This document shows positions 1-12,000 of a stretch of 64,000 bases of DNA, in pieces (position 1 is the stretch's first letter; the number at the start of each line of letters is the position of its first letter). The stretch comes from Siphonodentalium dalli (lineage: Eukaryota; Mollusca; Scaphopoda; Gadilida; Siphonodentaliidae): NCBI GenBank assembly GCA_032622095.1, contig CP136065.1:211648151-211712150 (forward strand), written 5' to 3'. The notes under the pieces are model-generated. The model was not told the origin of the DNA, did not search any database, and worked only from the letters and a program-made list of their open reading frames with translations. The translations under genes were made by a program, and so were the position numbers.

Positions 1-76
1 CCACAGCAGTAATACTTGGTCAGCAGATAGATAACCAGAGAATGCCCTCATTAGCCATTTGAATGCTATCTTCAAT
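1..76 (-). CDS. TBC1D19: TBC1D19-like exon 15, truncated by window edge
   Basis: The exon reads LKIAFKWLMRAFSGYLSADQ then VLLLW and runs off the window. It matches the family block LRISFKWMVRAFSGYLATDQ. The phase fits exon 14. Confidence 0.92.
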
Positions 77-3000
77 CTGATGAATAAAGGGATTTTTTCT
101 TATATCCACACATAGCACAACAATACTGATTTTTATAATGCCTGTTCCTGAGAAACGTATTCAATAACATATGTGTGGAATTGGACGATATAAACATAAA
201 TGACGTTCGCCTCGTCCATAAATCCAGATCTATAAAATAAGGGCATCAACACAAGCTATGTCTGCTCTAAATAAACCTTGCAAGTCTTTTTTCAATTAAT
301 GGATACATAACAACACATGCGTTAATGGGTTTGTCGATAAGCCACTTATGCCATTGCAGGAGGATAAAACTGCGCCTCTCATGTCGTTCTGTGTATTAAT
401 TTGGTATCTGGAAATCCAAGCCATAAATGACCCAAAATATTTTGAGTGAATAACTTTGAAATATCTACATGTTAATGCTCAAAATTTCCAATGGTGTTAA
501 ATCTGCTAAAATTCCATTAGACAAATCTCACAATCACAGATTCGCAGATCTGTACCAGATTTTTAAAAAAATTGACCAGAAAATTTTAAGGAATAGAGGT
601 CGAACATACAATGTAGTTTCAATGGGTATAATTTAATCATGATTATTGATTTACTTACGGCTGACACCCAACTGATTTCAAATGAAAGAACAGCTCGGCT
701 TCATGTGTCTGCAGCAGAATTTCAAAGAGCAGACTCAAAGCTACAATCCCCTGCAATAGTTACATTCAATATTTCATAACACAGTCTAAGATTAAGGGCT
801 TCGAGCTACACCAGGGATGAAGCGCTATATAAATGCTATATATTATTATTATTATTTTGTAGCATCAAGCTCAATATAAATTTTGTCAAAGATGTCCTAT
901 CTGATTTGACACGTATCAATATATGTACCGCCGGGTAAAATTATTAACCCTTTCTTTACTAAATGGATTCTCCCATTCAGTTATAAAAGTAGACATAGGA
1001 AAGGTCTATTATTCATTTGGAGGGATGTTTAGGTACAGTAATTATTTAAAGCAGATGACAGACAGACAAAAAGATAATACAAGTGCTGATTTTTTCTATT
1101 AATTGGTGGGAAATGTTCAGATAATAAGTTCAACAAACGTTTGTTGAATATTTATTGAACTTATTATCTGAACATTTCCTAAGAGAACTCGTCAATGAGT
1201 ATTTAGTAAAGAAAAAGTTAAAGGTATGCTTCCTCTTTTGTGACTGATATTAATTCTCTTATATATTCAGTATTATTTACTTCTGATATGACAGGTATAG
1301 ACTTTTTGACTGCTCATTCCACTGACATATAAGATTCTTATCTTGAAAATTTAAAGTTGTGAACACTATGTGTGACTTTAAGTATTGGTCACTCACTGTT
1401 ATTACAATAATCAGCCTGTCTAGCATACCAATTGGTGTGGTGAATTGGTTCGACTTACCTGTTAATGTGAGGATATGCTATGCAGACTGTAGAAGTATCG
1501 ACAGTATAGATGACTTACCTGTTGATGTGAAGATATGCTATGCAGCCTGTAGAAGTATCGACAGTATAGATCTCTGAATACATAGTACAGTGTGATCACA
1601 TCTTTATAGATATAGCACAGTGGAGCAACTATAAACAAAGAAAAAACAAGCTGGTACGAATTGATAAGATATACACAGAACAACATGATTGTGTTAATGG
1701 GTTTGTTGATACGGTATGAGCGCTAGCTCAGAAGGATAAAACCATAGGTCGTTTGTTGAATTTATTTTCTGTACATTTCCTAAGGGATAACTACTCGTCA
1801 ATGAGTATTTAGTATATAAAGGTAAACTGAATATTCGCTGCTGGGTACTTGACTCCCAGTGATTTATTAGTAGGGATTTTCAGCTAATAATTTCATCAAA
1901 CTGTTGAGATTATTATGAAGAATGTTTCTGTTTATTATCGGCTTATAGTAGGGCCCTGCATATCGGGCATTTTCATTTTGAATCAAATCTCGCATCGTAT
2001 AAGCAAAATGATTCCCAATCGCCCCGATTCTCGAATCGAATCATTAAATCAGATGTATCAATAGTGAAGATGTGATATCACTTGACTTGAGTGGCCATAC
2101 CGGTGTCAATTTACTAACTTAGTAACGACAATAAGTGATCGTTGGTATATTATGTAAATATTATCCATAAATGGATCAAATTCGCATTTAACTAAAAGAA
2201 GTGCACATTCTTTGAGGCTATTCTTCTATAGAATATCAAAATGGTATCATAAGCAATAATGAAGTCAGTAAGCATTCACGTAGCTGAAGTTCGACATATA
2301 TATGAAACTTTGCTAGATCAGTTTCATCAGTCAAGCAATGCTTCGGTGGTCTATATAGCATAGCTAGTCTACAACAGTGTTTGTAATGTGTGGTCTTTCA
2401 TTGGTACCATACGCTATATTCGCAAAAAAGCAATGTTGTCCAATGCCGTAAAGAGAATACAGCTTGTGCCAGTGATTCTATAAAATTTGAATCAGGACAG
2501 CCAATATCGGATTATACGAAAGACTCCGAATCGCAACGAATCGATCCGAAGGACCATAGCTTATAGTAAATGAACTTCCCTACAAATTAAGAAAGAACTG
2601 TGGCACTTAATAATTTTTTAGATATGAAAAGGATTAACCCTTTACCCAACAGAAGGGCCCTGTGCCAATGCATTCTCTTATATATGCGAGTCGACCATAG
2701 GTCGCCTCGCATATATAAGAGAATGCATTGGCTTAACACATTAAAAATTATAAAATTGTTAAAGAATGTAAGAAAAAATGGTAAAAAGTGTTAAAAAAAG
2801 ATTTATTTTAGGCCAATGCATTCTCTTATATATGCGAGGCGACCTATGGTCGACTCGCATATATAAGAGAATGCATTGGCACAGGGTATAACTGTAACTA
2901 TCACACTGTGGTCAAGGAGCCGGTTCCAATGATATCCATATTTGTATGGTTTTATTGAGACAGACCCAAGATATTTTAGGCTGTTGAAGCTTTATTTGGC

Positions 3001-6000
3001 CGGTTTTGGCCGGTTTGTTGGGTAAAGGGTTAACAAAATACAACAGGATAATGGATATGTAGTAGATTACGCACTATACATGGCAAACCCGTGGAAAGGA
3101 ATGACTCCATTTGGTGGATACACAACAGCAAACTCCTCAACTCCAAGCTTGCCTCTGATATACGACTTAGGTGGTGAAGCACTGTTGTGTCTGAAGTGTT
3201 TTAGAACACTTGTGTCTCTAGAGAAAGGCAAGAGCACCTGAAATATAAAGTCTACTTTAAAAGGGGCAAATCACAGCATGTCAATTTTGAAATCCCATAA
3301 CAATGCAGAAATAATAACGACATAAATGCAAATTATGTTTGTACAAAAATGACAATAGCAGAATGTATGATATCACTTTTTAAGGCAAGAATGAGTGGTT
3401 AGCTCAGTTAGTTATATAACGATATATAATTAGTGGGCCGAACTCTGAGCTACACCTTTGGCACAGTCAGATGTTCAAATCCATAATGGTTAGACAGACT
3501 TTGTGTAGCTGTCTGTATTCCAAGTATCATGAGCATCATGAATCGACCATCGATGCCAATGCTCGGAAAGGAGCAAAAGGATATCAGACATAAAAAAACA
3601 TACTGGATAAATTCTGTACTTCCACCAAGCCTGATTATATTGTGTCTGTCATTTGCAGAATGAGGTCCCCAGAGGGTGAACTTAGTGATGCTATCCCACA
3701 TAGCGGGCTAGCATAACTAAATTCACCCTCTGGGGACCTCATTTTGCTTAGGCCTCATCTTCTCTGGAAATTTCTTTGTTATCAAATTTCTATAGAAACT
3801 TCTTCACATAGATTTTATTTCTTTTTTAGGTTAGTTTCTCTCTATCCCCAAATTGGCAGATGTCACATAATCGAGGTTCCCAATAGGTGTACATCACTAT
3901 ATTCACCATTTGCGAACTTCAATCTGAGTCTAAGTCTCCCCATAGCAGATGAGGCCATGCAGAATGAGGTTCCCAGAGGGTAAATTTAGTGATGCTAGCC
4001 CACTATGCAGGATAGCTTCTCTAAATTAACCCTCTGGGGACCTCATTCTGCAAATGACAGGCACACTAAACTCAGACTTGACTTCCACTACTCTCATAAT
4101 GTAATGTCCAGACTGACACTGTCCGATTGGGGGCCGATGCTAATGACTGTCCTGTGTGCAACAATGTGCGCAAATGGCAAATTTACCTTGTCAAATTCGA
4201 TGGACTCATGGGACCACAGAGAAAATTAGAGGTAAGACTGTCCCGTGGGACTAAGGATACCCCCCTGCAGTGTAATTGGGCTACAATAAGATAAGCCATA
4301 TGAACATATTTGTATTTTCAAATACAAGATCGTACAAAATTCTGTATGTTGCCAAAAATTTCTAAGTCGAAAAAGGGGGATAACTCCACTAAAAAAGGCG
4401 GATTGAGCACAGGTTCGTATAGTGGTAGATATCAGTGCCAAGTTTTAATAAAATATACCAGATAATGTAGGAATATAAGCTCGGACAAAATTATGCATCT
4501 TGCAAAAATGTTCTAAGTTGAAAAGGGGGATAACTAAAAAAAAATAGTTGGACGAACCTCATAATTGCAGGTACACAGGTTCCCATTATACTAAATAACT
4601 GCCAATTTTTTTTTAAATTGACTGAAAAATGTACGAATACATGCTTGGACAAAGTGCACAGACAGATGGATGGAATGACAAGCTGATTCCTATATACACC
4701 CCCATGACTTGTTACAGAGGGGGGGGGTAATAAGGCACTAGTATTAGCCTTTACTCTGCTATCCTTGGGCGGAATAAACACAAAAGAACAACATAATCTG
4801 TTACCTGATAAAGGAAATCTTCAAAGACAAAATACTGGTCGTCATTCGTTGCTGTTAATTTGATGTCCTGAAATTATAAATAAATCAATTTTGACAATTA
4901 TTCATTTATTGACGACAATTCTAACTAAGGATCTATTCTGGAGTCATATGAGCGACTATTAACCCTTTCTCTGCAAATGGATTCTCCCAGCCAGTTGTAA
5001 AAGTATATAATGGAATGGTCTATTTAACTCTATTATTCATTTTGATGGATGTTCAGGAAAAACGAGCAGATGACAGATTTACGAAAAGATAAAACAAGTG
5101 CAGAATGAATTCATATCCATTAGTGGGAAATGTTCAGATAATAAGTTCAAAGGTTGTTTGTTGAACATATTTGACCCGCCATATCAAATCCAGTCGCAAG
5201 TCGGGATTTTTTTTACCTTGTGCCAATGCATTCTCTTATATATGCCAGTCGACCATAGGTCGCCTCGCATATATAAGAGAATGCATTGGCCTAACAATTT
5301 TTTACAATTTTAATAATTTTTTCTTGTATTCTTTAACAATTTTATAATTTCACCCATACAGAGCCCCAGACAAACATGAGCAGACTACACTCTTCTATAT
5401 GCTTCTATATATGTGTGGGGCTCCCTGCAGGGTAATGGATGTTTTTTATTTTATGTCCTAAAAATTGTAAGAAACATTTATTTAAAAAAATATGATAAAA
5501 AATTGTTAGGCCAATGCATTCTCTTATATATAAGAGAATGCATTGGCACAGGGTAAAAAAAATCCTGACTTACGACTGGATTTGATATGGCGGGTCACAT
5601 ATTATCTGAACATTTCCTAATGGATCTAATGGTCAATAAGTATTTAGTAAAGAAATGGTTACATTAAGCTGCACTATAAACAGGTGTGACTTCAATTGCT
5701 TCTCATTCATCTGGTCTGTCCATTTACTAGCCTTGAAATAGCATGTCCGACATTTGCAGAATGAGGTCCCCAGAGGGTGAATTTATTGACACTATCCACT
5801 ATTGACATGGAGGGCTAGCATCACCAGATTCACCCTCTGGGAACCTCATTCTGCTTAGGCCTCAACTGCTATGGGAGACCTAGGATCAGATGGAAGTTCC
5901 CAGTTGAAGTTGGTGATGTGCATAAGTCACCTCAATTGTGTATGTTGTCTACTTCAAATTAGGAGATATCAAAACTGACCAGAAGAGAAAAAGTAACTAA

Positions 6001-9000
6001 AAATAATGTTAATTTGAGACTATAGATATTTCCGAAAAGATGAGTCCTAAGCAGAATGAGGTCCCAAGAGGGTGAATTTAGTGATGCTAGCCCTCTGTGT
6101 GGTGGTAGCATAACTAAATTCACCCTCTGGGGATCTCATTCTGCAAATGAAAGGCACACTATTTCAAGGCCTATCCATTTATTTCATTAATATTGTTTGG
6201 TTTACTATCAACTTCTTACCAATATATAGCCAATGGCAACAATATTGAATGAATTAGACTCTATTTCTAACAAGTTAGTCTTTTCAAGATGAAATTCTTT
6301 CTGAAACTTGTTATTTTGCAAAATAGATTTTGAAAAAATTAGCAATCTCACCCTACTTACATCTTCAAAAAGAGTAATTGGTCTCAAAACATCAATATAA
6401 CAAGACAGTCAATGACTGTGGGGTCGCTCACCAGACTACAAAGACTGATAAGACTGGGACTCTGGAGACTACAACAGTCAGAACTTTTCATAATTACTTT
6501 AAAAGAAATAGCTCTAAACAGGATATGTGGCTAGAGAGATTTCACATATGTAGATTGGTGAAAATCCACCTTGAAATTACCAACTGTATACTACTGATCA
6601 CCCCCTCCTCCTCCAGCTCAACAAGTCCCCTTTGACCGGTATACAGACTCCCAAGTCTTAGGTTGGAATTTCACAACTGACACCTCAAACTTTCTCAATT
6701 GTTGGAAATTTCCAATCTCACAAGCGCCTTTTTCCAAAACCATTTAGACATGTTTGAAGCCCAATTATCCATGGATCCAAAACACAATACATGTAAGTCA
6801 GATTAATCAGTCAGGTGGTTCCAAGGTAGATGTTTTAATAAATTTGGCATTTCAATGATTTTATTAGACACAAAAGTGTTAACTCCCCATAGCCCCACCA
6901 TTTCTTGACAAATTGACCTCATTTTAACAAATCTGAATCTCAGTCACTTAAGGATCCTCCTGATTGCTCCATACTATATGTAAGCTAAATAGTCCAACCT
7001 CTCTTGAGAAGACATTTTAAGAATTACTATAGAGACATATAGTTATGTCCCTGGTCCCACCCTATTTAACCTGGTGACCCCATCTGAATAAATTTAAATC
7101 CCAGACACCAAAGAACCCTTCATACATATGATAAATATCAGTAAAATAGACCTGATGGTCCTTGTGAAGGAAGCATATTAAGAGGGAAACTGTTCTTCGT
7201 TTGGCCCCTATTTGACCAAGTGACCCCATTTAAACAAAATCTGAATTGCAGTCAAGGAAGAACATTCCATGCTAAATAAGCCAACCAGTTCTTGCAAACA
7301 TATTTTAAGAATTACTATGTAGTGAAATAGTCTCTGGCTCTGCCCTTATTTGACTTTGTGATCCCATTTTCACAAAGGTAATTTCATACCAAATATAAGC
7401 AAAATAGGCCATTTGATTATTGCATAGACGACACATCATGAATTACTATGTAGAGAAAGAGTAATGTAGCTGGCCTTGCACCTACTTGACCTGGTGACCC
7501 TGATAGAACAAATCTGAACCACAATCACCAAAGGAGCAAGCCTGCAAATAGTGCACCTATTCCTACATTGTATGTGCCTGGCCTCAAGCAACACAATGTA
7601 TTATACAATCAAGCCTTGAAATAGTGTGATAGTGTGTCTGTCATTTGCGGAATGAGGTCCCCCAGAGGGTGACTTTAGTGACGCTATCCTGCACAGTGGG
7701 CTAGCATCACTAAATTCACCCTCTGGGGACCTCATTCTGCTAAGGCCCTCAACTGCTATGGCAGACCTAGGATAAGATTGAAGTTCCCCAGTTGAAGTTG
7801 ATGTTCACCCATTGGACAGCACCTCAATTATGAATTTTATATTCTGCAAATTAGGGGATATAGAAACTTCCTAGAAGGGAAATGTAACTAACAACTGTGT
7901 GGGATAGCATCACTAAATTCACCCTCTGGGGACCTCATTCTGCAAATGACAGACCTCCTATTTGCCATGTTGAACAATACATGATAGATTGTACCTCTTA
8001 TTAATGATTCTCTGACCTGCAAATGTCAGACACACTAAATTCAGGCAGTTTGTTTAAATTGCTAGCAGTATGTTTATACAAGCTGTCAGTGACATTGTAT
8101 TCCTTGATTAATGACCTGTGTTTCTCTCTGTCTATCCACAAAGAGATATCTGCAACTTTAATAGAACAGGTATTAATGTTGGAAGCTGGAAATGATATCC
8201 ATTGGAAGGGATGTTGGTTGGGTGTAGGCCACTGCAGGGTGGGGGTGCATCTGGACCATTTGGGAGGGGGATGGGTAATGGAATATTTCTGTAATTTCAG
8301 AAGATTAAAGATTAAAGTTTCATAAATCTGCAGATGTTATAATGGTGTCACTTTTTCAAATTTTATAACATGCTTTTTTTTTTTTAGTTATGTCACTGGC
8401 TCTGCCCACATTCGACCCAGTGACCTCATTTGAACAAATCTGAATAACAGTCCCCCAAAGACCCTTTGTACCAAATATGAACCCATTCGGACCAATGAAA
8501 TTTGAGAAGAAGTTGTTGTAAGAATTACAGAGTTATGGCCCTGGCTTCGCAACTATTTGACCCAGTGACCTCATTTGAACAAATCGGAATGAGAGTCACC
8601 TAGGGAACATCCACACCAAATATGAACCCATTTGGTCTTACGGTTCCAGAGGAGAAGATGTTCAAAGAATTGTTGACGGACGGACGGATGGACGGACGGA
8701 TGGACGGACGGACGACGGACGAGGAGTGATGACTATAGCTCCACCGGAGACTTCGTCTCAGGTGAGCTAAAAACAGATTAAGCTCGGAGTTATAATATAA
8801 CAGATATATCTAGATATAACATGGAACCTATGATTACCTTATATAGTAAACTATCCACAAGTAAATCATGTTTTAGAACATTAGTTTTCAGTTGCTCATA
8901 GTAGAGTAGATCCTGAAATATACAGAAAACAGAAATAGCTTGTTACGTAAGAGTTGTGTACCTCACATTCAATCAATGAGGTTATCAAACTAGAGGTGGG

Positions 9001-12000
9001 ACTGTCCCAGTGGGACTAATGATACCCCCGCAGTGCAATTGGGCTACATTCAGTGTAGCCATTATACAATATTTGTTATTTGAAGAAAAAAACACATGGA
9101 ATACAAGCTCCTACAAAATTATGCATGATGCGAAATATTTCTAAGTCTAAAAGGGGGATAACTCCACTAAAAATAAAGTTGGATGGACCTCATAATCGCA
9201 GGTGCACAGGTTTCCATGATACTAAATATCTGATCCAAGTTTTTTAATTTACTGAAAAATATAGGAATACAAGCTCGGACAAAGTTGCGTCCACGGATGG
9301 ACAGACAAGCTGATTCCTATATTACATACCCATTGTTGTATATTTAGTAAATGTGTTAGTTCCAGCCCGTGCCAACAGTTTGCTCTATGGTGATCCTAGA
9401 TTCTCCCTGAGGCATATGACATATTTACATTGCTGAAGATGACGTAACAAGAATTTTAGAATTTTTCAAAACAATGAATGTCGATCAGAAGGCTCTGAAT
9501 AATTCTGGTATGACTTTTAATTGTATTGAGGGTGTGTAATAAATATGAAGCCGGGCTCCTGTTATTTTGGGTTAGAGTTTACCACACTCGAGCAGATGAC
9601 TTAAAGACATCACTCAACACTCTCTTGCAATACTGATTATAGTGTGTCTGTCATTTGCAGAATGAGGTCCCCAGAGGGTGAATTTAGTGACGCTTTCCCA
9701 CATAGCGGGCTGGCATCACTAAATTCACCTTCTGGGAACCTCATTCTGCTTAATCCTCAACTGCTATGGGAGGCCTAGGAACATATTGAAGTTCCCCAGT
9801 TGAAGTTGGTGATGTTCATCCATTAGTCACCTCGATTATGCATTTTATCTTCTGCAAGTTAGGGGATAAACTTCCCAGAAGGGAAAAAGTATCAAAGGAC
9901 AATGTTAATTTGAGACTATAGATACTTCCCAGAGTTATGAGGTCTAAGCAGAATGAGGTACCCCGAGGGTGAATTTGGTGATACTAGCCCACTAAATTCA
10001 CCCTCTGGGGACCTCATACTGCAAATGACAGACACACAATTTGCAGGCTTAGATTTCAGAAGCAATAATCACTCACCACCTCATCAATCTCCAGTCCTAA
10101 TATTTGCGTCCACAATTCGCTCCGTAAACTGATGGGGCAGCCTTTCTTCACATATTCTTGTGCCAAAGGACCATGGTTTTCTGCTAAAACTGCAAAAGAA
10201 TGAGTACACAATGATTTAACCCTTTCATGACAGCAGCTGGGCTGGTGCAGCATTACAGACCCCGTGCCAGTGCATTCTCTTATATATGCGAGTCTCCCAT
10301 AGGGAGCCTCGCATATATAAGAGAATGCACTGGCTTACAAGATCAAGGTAAATATTGTTAGGCCAATGCATTCTCTTATATATGCGAGGTGCCCTATGGG
10401 CGACTCACATATATAAGAGAATGCATTGGCACAGGGTTTTCACAAAATTCTAGGAAGCTTCAACCATGAAAGGGTTAAGGAATAATCATGTTTTCCTAAT
10501 GAAATTACACGGCTTAACGGCATCATGCCGAATCGCAAACTCATAAATCGGAAAAACAGGGTTGTCAAACTCAATCGTGATATTGTTGTGAAAGATCCAT
10601 ATACTAAATATGAATGGAATTGGTTAACATTTGTTCAAGTTATCGCGCTAAGGCCCATAATATTGCTATAAATAGAATACTGTTCATAACTATGGTAAGA
10701 AAGCTGGGGCGGGCCAGATTTTCTGTGTGTAGATGTTGTTAAACTCACATACCACCTTTGAAAAAAAAAATGAGATTACTTCTTCCTTACTGATTGAGAA
10801 GAAGATGTTTGGCTTGAGTTAAATGAGATTTTTATGTTGTTTTCGAAAGGTATGTCCCTATCACAGTGCACCACAACTCTAAATTGTCAAATTTGTCCAC
10901 AAGATTCTGGAATGTACATCTTATAATGATACAATATTCCCTGTAAATCGTCCATCAGTAACCGATGTGTTTTCAGATAGTGCTGGAAAGTAAGTTGCAT
11001 ATTTATGAAAAAATTAAGTCATAAAATCATTTTTAATTTGAAATACAATATTTGAATCCTTGATATTTTGTAATTATAACTTACCTTTTCTACCGAGTTT
11101 GACTCGGTCCTGGTCAAACAATTCAGATGGCACTTCAGTACAATCATCCACACCAGACTGACACTGGTTGATAGCCATATCACTATACTGTAACCTCTGT
11201 AAAGAAAAAAATCAGCTCTGATAACAACTAGAGGTGGGCTGTCCCAAATGGACTGAGGATACCCCCCCCCCCCCCCCCCTCCATTGCAGCCATTGTTTTA
11301 TGCACTCAAGTTATGCTCTAGAAAGGTTAAGTTGGACGTACGCATATATGGACAGACTGACATACTGATTTGAGTGTTGCGAAGTTGCAAAAGGGGGATA
11401 ACTCCACACAAGATAGTCAGACAGACCTCATAATCGCAAGTGCACAGGTTCCCATGGTACTAAATATCTGTGCCAAGTATCCAAAAAATTTACTGAAAAA
11501 AAAGTAGGAATAAAAGCTCGGACAAAATTATGCATATAATATGAGTGAGAATTTTTGCTTTGCTTTTCTAATGATGATAATAATTAATGTCTAGTTAATT
11601 ATGACTTTGATTGTCCCAAAGAGATTTCAGTTTTTTATTCTTAGAATGATATAAACTTACCAAGTCGTTGAGTTCCTTAACCCTGAGTGGTATCTGAATT
11701 ATGCCCCACATGGGAAAAAACCTGAAAATATATAACATGCGAGTCAAACCATAGTCTATCTACTTGTCATGAAAACGTAATAAAATAAATTCAACCATTT
11801 TGATGATTTGCTAGTTCAAAGTCAATCAGATTGATATTTACAGTTTTCATAAGATGAAGAGGCGTATATCAAACTTAATCAGGAATCTTACTTATGTTTG
11901 ATGCCAGTGTGTAATCAAGATATGTTTAACCCTTTGAGTGCCAGGTCGATTTTTGTATCAACCCATATACCCTGTGCCAATGCATTCTCTTATATATGCG

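Noticed and set aside
2600-2794. Recurring frames containing CILLYMRVDHRSPRIYKRMHW at many positions on both strands
   Set aside because: They are translations of the 69-bp hairpin module; the peptide appears in both orientations because the DNA is a palindrome, and the flanks differ.
3389-3490. A genuine tRNA gene
   Set aside because: Only A- and B-box-like words are present; the stems needed for a cloverleaf are not evident.
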